Below, piece after piece: positions 18,238 through 26,376 of a stretch of DNA of 64,000 nucleotides (the first letter of the stretch is position 1; each line of letters starts with the position of its first letter). The stretch covers positions 930,001 through 994,000 of the forward strand of contig CAWKKW010000005.1 of the NCBI GenBank assembly GCA_963850345.1, read 5' to 3'. The translations under genes and the position numbers were made by a program. This DNA comes from CAWKKW01 sp963850345. Lineage in GTDB: Bacteria > Acidobacteriota > Terriglobia > Terriglobales > Acidobacteriaceae. A model generated the notes under the pieces. The model worked only from the letters and a program-made list of their open reading frames with translations. It was not told where the DNA came from and did not search any database.

Positions 18238-18534
18238 ATGGTGAATGAGACCGGCAAAGAGCGGGAGCAACTCACGCAGATTCGGCCCGTCGCGGCGGCA
18301 GGCGACGACGGTACGGGCGAACTGCTGAAGTGGGGCGCCTGGACACTCGCGGTCGGACTGATCTCTGCGCTGCTGGGAAAGACCCTGTTCGGAGGGATGG
18401 GTCCTCAAGGGCCCCATACAAACAGCGGTTGGCTGGCACTGATTGTCGCCCTGATGTGCCTGCCCTTCGGCTGCATGCTGTCTTTGCTGGGAGCGGCCAA
18501 GTGGCTGCGCAAACGCCGTCATCCTCGAGGCTGA
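18238..18534 (+). CDS. Small two-span membrane protein of unknown function
   Basis: A 98-residue protein from ATG 18238 (a GTG at 18229 in the same frame would add three residues). A polar N-terminal 35 residues precede two hydrophobic segments (about 37-53 and 66-87) and a basic tail (KWLRKRRHP). It starts 10 bases after the DUF420 stop, so it is probably the last gene of the ctaB operon. I do not recognise a family. Its codon use resembles its neighbours, which supports a real gene. Confidence 0.6.
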   Translation: MVNETGKEREQLTQIRPVAAAGDDGTGELLKWGAWTLAVGLISALLGKTLFGGMGPQGPHTNSGWLALIVALMCLPFGCMLSLLGAAKWLRKRRHPRG

Positions 18535-18554
18535 CTTCCGGGTGCCGCCAATCT

Positions 18555-18562
18555 GCTATCCT
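18555..18562 (+). promoter_or_regulatory. Extended -10 element before ssb
   Basis: TGCTATCC followed by T gives TG-n-TATCCT, an extended -10 element, about 31 bp before the ssb ATG at 18594. The -35 region is poor. Confidence 0.35.
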
Positions 18563-18593
18563 GCTGGCTTAACTCAAAGAGAGAGATACGAAC

Positions 18594-19067
18594 ATGGCAA
18601 AGAGCGTCAACAAAGTCATTCTGCTCGGCAATGTGGGCAAAGATCCTGAGGTGCGTGCAACGCCGGGTGGCGCCATCGTGGCGAATTTTACGATCGCCAC
18701 AAACGAGCGATTCAAAGATAAGAATGGCGAATGGCAAGACAGAACCGAGTGGCACAATGTTGTCGCATTTGTGCGGACCGCGGAGATTGTCAGGGACTAT
18801 GTAAAGAAGGGGTCCAAGGTGTACGTTGAAGGTGCGCTCCGTACCTCCTCTTGGGACGATAAGACGAGCGGCCAGAAGAAGTACAAAACCGAGATCGTTG
18901 TGAATGATCTGGTCTTGTTAACTGGCCGTGGCGAAGAAGGTGGTTCAGGTGGGGGCGGCAACTATGCGCGCTCCGGCAGTACCGCTTCGTTCGATCAGCG
19001 AGGCTCGACCCCAGCGGAAGATTATGGCCAGTCCGCTGAGATCACGGACGACGACATTCCCTTCTAA
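18594..19067 (+). CDS. ssb: Single-stranded DNA-binding protein
   Basis: A 157-residue SSB. The N-terminal OB-fold covers residues 1-108 (KSVNKVILLGNVGKDPEVR, then EWHNVVAF, YVKKGSKVYVEGALR). A Gly/Ser-rich linker follows, and the acidic tip ITDDDIPF ends the protein as in E. coli SSB, where this tail recruits replication and repair proteins. The GAGAGAG purine stretch 7-12 bases before the ATG acts as the ribosome-binding site. A purple-bacterial-type rpsF-ssb-rpsR operon context is absent; ssb stands alone with its own promoter and is followed closely by an aminotransferase gene. Confidence 0.95.
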   Translation: MAKSVNKVILLGNVGKDPEVRATPGGAIVANFTIATNERFKDKNGEWQDRTEWHNVVAFVRTAEIVRDYVKKGSKVYVEGALRTSSWDDKTSGQKKYKTEIVVNDLVLLTGRGEEGGSGGGGNYARSGSTASFDQRGSTPAEDYGQSAEITDDDIPF

Positions 19068-19119
19068 CCTGCAATTTTGATTGACCAGCAACTTGCCCAA
19101 ATTTGTGAATGAACCGCTC

Positions 19120-20370
19120 ATGCCTGCGACTGCGCCGGATCTCGAATGGGTGCGGCGTGAGTTTCCAGCACTGAGCCAGAGTGTTGCCGGCAACGCAATC
19201 GCGTACTTCGATGGGCCAGGGGGCACGCAAGTCCCGCAGAGCGTGATCGAGGCCATCGGCGACTACCTGGCACGCTCCAATGCGAATGTCGGCGGCCGTT
19301 ACCTCACCAGCGAACGTACAGAGGCCGCGATCCGCAGTGCACGCGAAGCCATTGCGGACCTGCTGGGTTGCGATCACGATGAGGTCGTCCTCGGCGCGAA
19401 TATGACGACACTTACCTTTGCAATGAGCCGGGCCATTGGTCGCCAACTTGGACCGGGGGACGAGATCGTGGTCACGCGCCTCGATCACGATGCAAACTTC
19501 GCCCCATGGAAGGCGTTGGAAGAGACGGGCGCGAGCATTCGTGTCGTCGACATCGACCCGGAGACTTGCACTCTCGACCTGAACGACCTCGAAGCCAAAA
19601 TTAGTTCCCGCACCAAGGTCGTCGCTTTGGGGTACTCGTCGAACCTGGTGGGCACGATCAACGATGTGGCCCGCATCGTGGAGATGGCGCATGTGGTTGG
19701 GGCCATGGTGTATGTGGACGCGGTTCACTACGCGCCGCATCACTTCATCGACGTGCGAAGGCTGGATTGCGATTTTCTGGTCTGCTCCAGTTACAAATTT
19801 TTCGGTTCGCACATGGGGGCGCTCTATGGCAAGCGCGAGCATCTGGAGCGACTGCGGCCGTACAAGTTGCGTGCTTCGTCAGAAGCGGTTCCCGATCGCT
19901 GGAATACAGGTACGCTGAACCACGAGTGTGCCGCAGCAATACCGGCCTGCGTGGAATACCTGGCCTCCATCGGCCGCCACGCCAGACCCCATGTAACGAG
20001 TCGCCGCACTGCGTTGCAGGCCTCGTTCCGTGCCATTGAGGCTCATGAACAGGTGCTATTTCTTAAGCTGATTCAGGGACTCTCTGTGGTTCCCGGCATA
20101 ACGATGTATGGCGTTCCGGATAGCAAATCGATCGCGTATCGCTCGCCAACGTGCGCGTTGAGCCTCAAAGATATTTCAGCCGCGCACATCGCAACAGAGC
20201 TCGGGAAGCAAGGCATCTTCGTGGGCAGCGGCCACTTCTACGCTCTCAACCTCGCGGAGGCATTGGGAGTCGCGGAGTCCGGCGTAGTTCGGATCGGCAT
20301 TGCGCACTACAACACTTCGAGTGAAGTCGACAGGCTCGTCGATGCCATCGCGCGGATTGCGGCTGTCTGA
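19120..20370 (+). CDS. Class V aminotransferase / cysteine desulfurase-like protein (VC1184 type)
   Basis: A 416-residue PLP enzyme of fold type I. The N-terminus fits the VC1184-type subfamily of cysteine-desulfurase-like proteins (LEWVRREFPALSQ, then YFDGPGGTQVP). The PLP lysine is in CSSYKFFGSHMG, the phosphate-binding region in GANMTTLTFA, and the Asp that pairs with the pyridine nitrogen in VYVDAVHYAPH. The subfamily is related to SufS/NifS/CsdA, but its substrate is not established. Upstream in-frame TTG (19081) and GTG (19105) codons exist; the ATG at 19120 was chosen because it matches the family N-terminus, though none has a clear ribosome-binding site. It starts about 50 bases after ssb and may be cotranscribed. 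Confidence 0.82.
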   Translation: MPATAPDLEWVRREFPALSQSVAGNAIAYFDGPGGTQVPQSVIEAIGDYLARSNANVGGRYLTSERTEAAIRSAREAIADLLGCDHDEVVLGANMTTLTFAMSRAIGRQLGPGDEIVVTRLDHDANFAPWKALEETGASIRVVDIDPETCTLDLNDLEAKISSRTKVVALGYSSNLVGTINDVARIVEMAHVVGAMVYVDAVHYAPHHFIDVRRLDCDFLVCSSYKFFGSHMGALYGKREHLERLRPYKLRASSEAVPDRWNTGTLNHECAAAIPACVEYLASIGRHARPHVTSRRTALQASFRAIEAHEQVLFLKLIQGLSVVPGITMYGVPDSKSIAYRSPTCALSLKDISAAHIATELGKQGIFVGSGHFYALNLAEALGVAESGVVRIGIAHYNTSSEVDRLVDAIARIAAV

Positions 20371-20693
20371 CCTGCGAGTGCGTTCTCCTGATAGGCATTC
20401 ATGCTAAGTCTCGGCCGACAGGCTGCTTAGCTCGAAATATCTGGTTTCCGCTTGACACAATGAATTCGTGCCAACTAGGGTTACGGACGCTGGAGCGGGC
20501 ATCGGAATCCTTCACCGCAAACCTGGGCGCAATACTGCGTTCGACCTGCCGCCTTGTGCGATGACCGGCAAAGCCTGGGATCCAAGGTACCGTTCTCGCA
20601 GCAAGCGAAGGCGCGTGCACGAAAGAGCGAGTAGTCATTTGCTCAAGCTGCCGCGAAGAGAGATTAGTTCCACCCTCGTCAGGAGCTCCCGCA
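20371..20693 (+). other. Intergenic leader before the pullulanase gene
   Basis: No gene is convincing in this 323 bp stretch. A GCTAAG/CTTAGC stem (20403-20431) may end the aminotransferase transcript. A perfect -35 TTGACA lies at 20452-20457, with only a poor -10 (TAGGGT at 20476) at 18 bp spacing. If it is used, the pullulanase mRNA would have a leader of about 210 bases. AGGAG lies 8-10 bases before the pullulanase ATG. Confidence 0.45.
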
Positions 20694-23600
20694 ATGAACG
20701 TTAGAAAGGCAAACAGGCCAGGCTTGTTCGCGAAGGCACGCGTACTCGTGCTCCTTCTTCTCTTTGTCACATCTTTCGAATGTATCTACGCGCAAGCGGA
20801 TCCCGCAATTCCTGCAGGCAGTGTGCGGATTCACTACTACCGCCCGGACGGCAACTATTCTGGCTGGGCGCTTTATACCTGGAGTGCCTCGACCGAGAAT
20901 GTCTCATGGTGCAGCAATGAAGTCGCAGTGACAGGCACAGATGCCTTTGGCGTCTACTACGACGTGACAGTGAACCCTGCGGGGGGCAATCCCACAGGGG
21001 ACCTGGGGTTCATTCTCAACAATTGTGCTGCGGGGCAGATCAAAGACCCGGGTCCGGACCAGCATTTGCAGATCACCTTGCACAACGAAGCATGGGTCAT
21101 TCACGGCAATGCGAACGTCTTCACCACGCAGCCCACGCCTCAACAAATCTCAAACAGCATACTCGGCGTTGAACAGGCTTACTGGCTGGATCGCGCGCAT
21201 GTGCTGGTTCCCTCGCAGAACATACAGGCCGGGTCCACCTATGCCCTCACGACTAGTTTTACAGGCGGATTGTCAGTTACGAATATGGGAATTACGGGCG
21301 GCACGCAGATACCGCTGACTGTGGGAGGGTCGCTCACGGCCGACGAGCTGCTTCGCTATCCACAACTGGCGAGTTACACGGTGCTGCAGCTCCCCTCATC
21401 CGTTCCGCTGGCGACGGTGCAAGAAGCGTTGAAGGGCGAACTTGCTTTTTCGGCGGTTGGATCGACCGGGAGCTTGCAGTACGCGACAGGCGTCCAGACT
21501 GCCGGCGTGCTGGATGATTTGTATTACTACCCGGGTAAGCTGGGGGTAATCTTCCGGCGCGAAGAGTCGTCGCACCCGGTCACCATACGGGTCTGGGCTC
21601 CCTCTGCGCAGAATGTCACGCTCGAAATTTTCAACAATGCGGACGACACGACACCTTCGCTTGAGGTACCGATGGATTCGCGGAATGGTGTGTGGAGTGC
21701 GGCTGGCGACTTCGATTGGGTAGGCAAATACTATCTCTACAAGGTGCAGGTGTGGGTGCCACTCGACGCAGCTGTCGATACGAACCTGACGACCGATCCT
21801 TACTCCGTGGATCTCTCGGTGAACGGAACCAAGAGCCGCATCACTGACCTCGAATCAAGCGAAACCAAGCCGCACAGATGGGAGCGAAGCGCACCACCGC
21901 ATCTTGCCAGCCTCAATGACCTGAGCCTCTATGAGTTGCACATCCGCGACTTTAGCATCGGCGACAACACAGTACCGGCGTTGCACCGCGGCACCTACGA
22001 AGCGTTCACCGACTTCAACTCCGACGGAATGCGGCACCTTCGCACGCTTGCGCAAAGCGGCTTGAAGGCAGTGCACCTGCTGCCCTCGTTCCACTTCGCC
22101 AGCATCAACGAAGATAAGTCGACGTGGCAGACGACCGGTGATCTGTCAGCAGACCCGCCCTCCAGCGATCAGCAGCAGGCTGCTGTGACGGCGATTCAGG
22201 GGCAGGACGGTTATAACTGGGGGTATGATCCGGTGCACTTCATGGCGCCGGAGGGCAGCTATGCCATCAACCCCGACAACCGCGTGCGCGAGTATCGGAC
22301 CATGGTGGCGGGACTGCACCAGGCTGGTCTTCGCGTGGTGCAGGATGTGGTCTTCAACCACACCAATGCCAGCGGCGAAGGGCCCAATTCGAACCTGGAT
22401 GAGGTGGTGCCGGGTTACTATCATCGGCTCGACAGCAATGGGAACCTGAAGACCGGTTCCTGCTGCGCCGACACAGCCAGCGAACATCGGATGATGGAAA
22501 AGCTGATGATCGACACGCTCGTGCTGAACGCGCGCGAGTATAAGATCGACGGCTTCCGCTTCGACATCATGAGCTTTCACTTCCTCTATAACATGCAGCA
22601 CATTCAGGCGGCGCTTCGTTCACTCACACCGGAGCGCGACGGCGTAGATGGATCGAAAATTTACCTCTACGGCGAAGGCTTCAACTTCGGCGACACGGCC
22701 AACAACCAGATCGGTCCAAATGCCAGCCAAATCAATCTGTATGGATACGGCATCGGCAGCTTCAACGATCGTATTCGCGATGGCATTCGTGGTGGCAGCC
22801 CGTTCACCGACGAGAGGGTACAGGGGTTCGCGACAGGCCTTTACACAGATCCGAGCGATTACACCAACCAGTATCCGCCAAGCAACGGACAACAGGCGCA
22901 GTTGCTGCAGTATTCTGACTGGATTCTCGCGGGCCTTGCCGGCGATCTTCGCGACTACAGCTTCATAGGGAGCAGCGGCGCGTCAGTGAGTGGAGCGCAG
23001 GTGGACTACAACGGCCAGCCCACTGGTTACACCGCGAGTCCGGTAGAGGCGATCAACTATTGTTCGGTGCACGACAACCAGGACCTCTTCGACGCCGTGC
23101 AGTTGAAGAGCAGTTACAGCGACAGCATCGCGTTGCGCGCCCGGCGGCAAATACTGGCGATGAGTCTGGTAACGCTGGGCCAGGGCATACCGTTCTTCCA
23201 GGCAGGCGACGATCTGCTGCGATCGAAGGACATGGATCAGAACAGTTACGACTCCGGCGATTGGTTCAACAAGATCGACTGGAGCGGGCTGACCGCGAAC
23301 TGGGGCATCGGCCTTCCACTGGCAAGCCAGAACGGAGGGCAGTGGCCCATCATGTCGCCTCTGCTCACAGACGCCGCCTACACTCCAACCCCGGTGAACA
23401 TTGCATATGCCAATGCAGCGTTCCAGGAGCTTCTCGGAATTCGATACAGCTCGCGGCTTTTCCGCATGGCGACTCTTGCCGAGGTGCAGCAAAACCTTAC
23501 CTTCCTGAATACTGGTTCAAGCCAGATTCCGGGTTTGATTGTGATGAAGCTGGACGCGAACGGCGGCCACTACGGCAACTACAAGCACATCGTCGTGGTG

Positions 23601-23795
23601 TTCAACGCTACCGCGGGCACCGTGAACTTCGCAGACCCGCATCTGCAGGGGCTTAAGCTGCGGCTGCATCCCATTCAGCGAGTATCGAGCGACGCGGCCA
23701 CGCGACAATCCATCTTCAACTCGCAATCGGGCACCGTAACCGTACCTGCATTGACGACCGCGGTGTTTGTCGGGGAGGCGCTTACTCAAGACTAG
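20694..23795 (+). CDS. pulA: Secreted pullulanase-type alpha-1,6-glucosidase (GH13)
   Basis: A 1033-residue exported enzyme that debranches alpha-1,6 links in pullulan, glycogen or starch. A signal peptide spans residues 1-34 (VLVLLLLFVTSFECIYA). It is followed by a CBM41-like starch-binding beta domain (about 40-145; VRIHYYRPDGNYSGWALYTW), an N-terminal pullulanase domain, a CBM48-type domain near 280-380 (TIRVWAPSAQNVTLEIF) and a GH13 barrel from about 400. The YNWGYDPVHFMAPEGSYA motif is the pullulanase type I signature region. Catalytic residues are the nucleophile Asp624 (GFRFDIM), acid/base Glu661 (YLYGEGF) and Asp794 (SVHDNQD). The length and domain order match full-size bacterial pullulanases. 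AGGAG supports the start, and an intrinsic terminator follows. Confidence 0.92.
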   Translation: MNVRKANRPGLFAKARVLVLLLLFVTSFECIYAQADPAIPAGSVRIHYYRPDGNYSGWALYTWSASTENVSWCSNEVAVTGTDAFGVYYDVTVNPAGGNPTGDLGFILNNCAAGQIKDPGPDQHLQITLHNEAWVIHGNANVFTTQPTPQQISNSILGVEQAYWLDRAHVLVPSQNIQAGSTYALTTSFTGGLSVTNMGITGGTQIPLTVGGSLTADELLRYPQLASYTVLQLPSSVPLATVQEALKGELAFSAVGSTGSLQYATGVQTAGVLDDLYYYPGKLGVIFRREESSHPVTIRVWAPSAQNVTLEIFNNADDTTPSLEVPMDSRNGVWSAAGDFDWVGKYYLYKVQVWVPLDAAVDTNLTTDPYSVDLSVNGTKSRITDLESSETKPHRWERSAPPHLASLNDLSLYELHIRDFSIGDNTVPALHRGTYEAFTDFNSDGMRHLRTLAQSGLKAVHLLPSFHFASINEDKSTWQTTGDLSADPPSSDQQQAAVTAIQGQDGYNWGYDPVHFMAPEGSYAINPDNRVREYRTMVAGLHQAGLRVVQDVVFNHTNASGEGPNSNLDEVVPGYYHRLDSNGNLKTGSCCADTASEHRMMEKLMIDTLVLNAREYKIDGFRFDIMSFHFLYNMQHIQAALRSLTPERDGVDGSKIYLYGEGFNFGDTANNQIGPNASQINLYGYGIGSFNDRIRDGIRGGSPFTDERVQGFATGLYTDPSDYTNQYPPSNGQQAQLLQYSDWILAGLAGDLRDYSFIGSSGASVSGAQVDYNGQPTGYTASPVEAINYCSVHDNQDLFDAVQLKSSYSDSIALRARRQILAMSLVTLGQGIPFFQAGDDLLRSKDMDQNSYDSGDWFNKIDWSGLTANWGIGLPLASQNGGQWPIMSPLLTDAAYTPTPVNIAYANAAFQELLGIRYSSRLFRMATLAEVQQNLTFLNTGSSQIPGLIVMKLDANGGHYGNYKHIVVVFNATAGTVNFADPHLQGLKLRLHPIQRVSSDAATRQSIFNSQSGTVTVPALTTAVFVGEALTQD

Positions 23796-23847
23796 GTCGG
23801 GTTATTACTCGGAATATGGGTGTTATTGGTTGTGGATTTTGACTAAC

Positions 23848-23874
23848 GGCAGCGCTCCACTCGCGGGCGCTGCC
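23848..23874 (+). terminator. Hairpin terminator after the pullulanase gene
   Basis: An 8 bp perfect GC-rich stem (GGCAGCGC at 23848-23855 with GCGCTGCC at 23867-23874) and an 11-base loop, followed by ATCTTAAATT, a weak T tract. It lies about 50 bp after the stop. Confidence 0.65.
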
Positions 23875-23987
23875 ATCTTAAATTCAGAACAGCGGTGGGG
23901 CCGGGCGTTAACCCTCCTTGTTCCCGGGCCCTGGAGGAACACGCTCTTCTTCTCCCGATTGCCCGTTTCGATATAGCCTGTCGGAGT

Positions 23988-24884
23988 ATGGGCACGCTTT
24001 CGAGTAATCGAGCCAGTTATCGCGCTTCACTGTCCTGTGCAGTTAGGCACGGTCTGGGGAGAGCCCTGCTGCTAGTTGGACTCTCGATGCCCGGAGCCAT
24101 GGCGTGGGCCGATGCGGATGCGGCGAAGGAGTGCCATGCCGCGGCCATAAAGGGTCCGGAGGCTGCGATCAGCGTCTGTTCGGCCGCAATCCGCAACGGT
24201 GGACTTGATGGTTCAGAGAAGGCACACTTGTTCAACAGCCGGGGCATGGCGCACCAGGCCTTGCGCGAGTATGAGCCAGCGATTCAGGACTACGATCAGG
24301 CGATCGAACTTGATCCCGATTACGCACAGGCTTATAACAACCGGGCGACCGCCTATCACTCCAAGGGCATCTACACTCGTGCCCTGCAGGACTACACGAC
24401 GGCCATCAAGCTCAACCCGCGAGACCCTCTACCGTTTCGCTCGCGCGGCATCACACACTTTTGTCTCGGCCACTTCGATGAGGCGCTAAAGGATCTGACT
24501 ACGGCCTTTCAGCTTGACTCGTCTGACTCGTTCTCTGCAATCTGGCTGTACCTGGCGCAGATGAAACGCGACGGCGTTACGGCTACCGACCTGAGCGGCA
24601 TGGCTGCGGGACTCAATCTCAAGGAGTGGCCGGGAGAGGTGATTCGGTTATTCTCGGGATCGCTGCGCCCCGACGAGTTCTTAAGTGCAATGCCGGATGA
24701 AGCAGCAGAGAAGCAGAAGTGGCTTCGTTGCGAAGCGCTCTTCTTCGCGGGCGAGCATGCGCTCTTTTCAGGGGAGCGGCAGAAGGCAGCCCAATATTTT
24801 CAAATGGCGATTGACACGCGAGCGAGCGATGATTTCGAGTACGCGGCCGCCTACTCAGAGATGCAGCGACTCAAAGTCCGCTAG
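23988..24884 (+). CDS. Exported TPR-repeat protein (NlpI-like)
   Basis: A 298-residue protein from the ATG at 23988 (the frame is open 31 codons further but without signal features). A signal peptide spans about residues 1-40 (LGRALLLVGLSMPGAMAWA). Three TPR repeats follow (HLFNSRGMAHQALREYEPAI, then AYNNRATAYHSKGIYTRAL, then PFRSRGITHFCLGHFDEAL), each ending in the A-I/F-x-L-x-P/S pattern. A C-terminal helical domain (LNLKEWPGEVIRLFSG, then RCEALFFAGEHALFSG) resembles the C-terminal part of E. coli NlpI and related TPR proteins, which act as periplasmic adaptors for peptidases and cell-wall enzymes. No lipobox Cys is seen. The gene stands alone. Confidence 0.78.
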   Translation: MGTLSSNRASYRASLSCAVRHGLGRALLLVGLSMPGAMAWADADAAKECHAAAIKGPEAAISVCSAAIRNGGLDGSEKAHLFNSRGMAHQALREYEPAIQDYDQAIELDPDYAQAYNNRATAYHSKGIYTRALQDYTTAIKLNPRDPLPFRSRGITHFCLGHFDEALKDLTTAFQLDSSDSFSAIWLYLAQMKRDGVTATDLSGMAAGLNLKEWPGEVIRLFSGSLRPDEFLSAMPDEAAEKQKWLRCEALFFAGEHALFSGERQKAAQYFQMAIDTRASDDFEYAAAYSEMQRLKVR

Positions 24885-24967
24885 AGTTTTCGGGTACTCC
24901 CATCGACAGTGAGAGAAATCAGTGACTGCCGGAAGTGGCTCAGGTCCGCTCTGCACGCACGCGCCGA

Positions 24968-25828
24968 TCAGCCGTGCCCATTCGCAACCTGCGCTACCTG
25001 GTCGAGCAGACCCTTGGCCTGAGGCAGAGTGATGTCATTGGGTACGGGTTTGAATCCGGAGCGCACTTCGCGCTGATCTTTGGTCACCGATTTGAAGAGA
25101 ATCAACTTGCCGACGATATGGATGTCGACGAGATCGGTCTTCCAATGAGCCTGGCTCACCGGCTCGCGCTGAATCTCAAAGGTGCCGCCCTTCTCGATGT
25201 GGCCCAGCAATCCGAAGCCAAAATCCACCTGGCTCACGATCTGACCCTTGAGATGAACCATGCGTTTCTGCTGCAGGTTGATCCAAAACGCGCCTGCGAG
25301 CGCATGGAACACACGTGCTTCGTACGTTGGAGGGTCGAAGTTGGGATTCGGCCGAAACTTCAGCCGGACTACGTTGCCTGAATCTTCCACTCCGTCGTAG
25401 TCGAAGAGGAACGCGTCGGGAAGCAACCCCATCAACCGCTGAAGGCGCCGTTCGTCGTCTTCGTACTGGTGCTGAACCCGTTCCTGCTCGCTGGTGTTGT
25501 GAACCAGTTGATCGAGGCGCGCGTTTTCTACGCGCTGCTGCACGTTGTCGAGTGGAGCACCATGGGAGGCGATGATGCGATGGATGGGCCCATATCTGGT
25601 CTCCACCTGCATCTCCATGAGGTCTTCTGTGGGTGTCTTTCGGTCGATGCGATATTGCCAGTAGCTATCTTTCTCGCGGTCCTGCAACTCGTTGTAGATG
25701 ACCTGCTTCACCAGGTCGCGCGGAGAAATCGCGGGAAGCTGCGCGAGGCTCAAGGTGCCCGAAAACGTGATGCCAAGGCCAACCAGGAGAGCAAGATGAG
25801 AAACCCGTTGATTCGTTCGAAGTTGCAT
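24968..25828 (-). CDS. Exported protein of unknown function
   Basis: A 286-residue protein with a signal peptide (hydrophobic core HLALLVGLGITFSGTLSLA; likely cleavage near residue 29). The mature part is rich in charged residues and alternates beta strands with helices: DLVKQVIYNELQDREKDSYW, then QVETRYGPIHRIIASHGAP, then KRMVHLKGQIVSQVDFGFGL. The pattern of long antiparallel strands suggests a LolA/RseB-like half-barrel, but this is only an impression of the fold. I do not recognise a named family; similar exported proteins are common in Acidobacteria. It converges with the TPR gene and is divergent from cyaY, with 148 bp between. Confidence 0.65.
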   Translation of the reverse strand: MQLRTNQRVSHLALLVGLGITFSGTLSLAQLPAISPRDLVKQVIYNELQDREKDSYWQYRIDRKTPTEDLMEMQVETRYGPIHRIIASHGAPLDNVQQRVENARLDQLVHNTSEQERVQHQYEDDERRLQRLMGLLPDAFLFDYDGVEDSGNVVRLKFRPNPNFDPPTYEARVFHALAGAFWINLQQKRMVHLKGQIVSQVDFGFGLLGHIEKGGTFEIQREPVSQAHWKTDLVDIHIVGKLILFKSVTKDQREVRSGFKPVPNDITLPQAKGLLDQVAQVANGHG

Positions 25829-25961
25829 TTGTGCCTTTTAGGATGCAGCTAGCCCGCCTATGAGACCGAATGGCTCTGCAATCGTTGTCTCATGGCAGCA
25901 ATGTCATGCAAGCATAAGAAACCCGCCACCCTTAAGACACCGTTAAGGTTTCACATGGTCT

Positions 25962-25970
25962 TGCTACACT
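25962..25970 (+). promoter_or_regulatory. Extended -10 element adjacent to the cyaY start
   Basis: TG-C-TACACT ends 6 bp before the cyaY ATG at 25977. A transcript from it would start at or within a base or two of the ATG, so cyaY is probably read from a leaderless mRNA. TTAAGG at 25943-25948 is a possible weak -35. Confidence 0.45.
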
Positions 25971-25976
25971 TGAGCC

Positions 25977-26315
25977 ATGCTGGATGAATTGACATTCCGT
26001 CGCGAGGCGGACGCAGCCCTCGAGTCGTTGAAGAAAAGCCTCTTCGCTGCCGAAGCAACCGGCGATGACTTCGAAGTGGAAGAACAGGCCGGCGCCTTGA
26101 ACGTGATCTTTGAGGAGCCGCCGGGAAAATTTGTGATTACCCCCAATGCGCCTGTTCGACAAATCTGGATCTCGGCGCTCTCGACCAGCTTCAAGCTGGA
26201 CTGGTCAGAGGCGAGCCGCGAGTTTGTGCTGCCCAAAGATGGCCTGCCGTTGCGTCCGCTGATTGCGCGTCTGATTAACGAACATCTGGGAACCACTTCC
26301 ATCGTTCTGCAGTAG
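25977..26315 (+). CDS. cyaY: Iron donor protein CyaY (bacterial frataxin)
   Basis: A 112-residue protein with the frataxin fold pattern: an acidic N-terminal helix (LDELTFRREADAALESLKKS), the sheet strands FEVEEQAGALNVIFEE and KFVITPNAPVRQIWISA, then KLDW and a C-terminal helix. The conserved Asn-Pro-turn-Gln-Ile-Trp region is intact. Frataxin binds ferrous iron through its acidic ridge and regulates iron-sulfur cluster assembly on IscU. No isc or suf genes are adjacent. The length is normal for CyaY. It has no Shine-Dalgarno sequence and is preceded by an adjacent -10 box. Confidence 0.85.
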   Translation: MLDELTFRREADAALESLKKSLFAAEATGDDFEVEEQAGALNVIFEEPPGKFVITPNAPVRQIWISALSTSFKLDWSEASREFVLPKDGLPLRPLIARLINEHLGTTSIVLQ

Positions 26316-26376
26316 CTGCCGTCGGGGCCGGCTTGCGAAGCGGCGTGCCTGCGCCCTATGCTGGGTTGTTCTTAGG

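Noticed and set aside
20500..20640. Resemblance to a c-di-GMP-I (GEMM) riboswitch before the pullulanase gene (CGCAAACC, GGCAAAGCC and GGTACCG blocks, with CCTTC/GAAGG as a possible closing stem)
   Set aside because: The first helix with its GNRA loop cannot be formed: the AAACC block has no GG partner at the right place and the distance between blocks is about 44 bases instead of about 17. A covariance-model search would settle it.
20399..20770. A 123-codon minus-strand frame across the pullulanase leader
   Set aside because: No ribosome-binding site and no family features, and it overlaps the promoter and signal-peptide region of the pullulanase gene.
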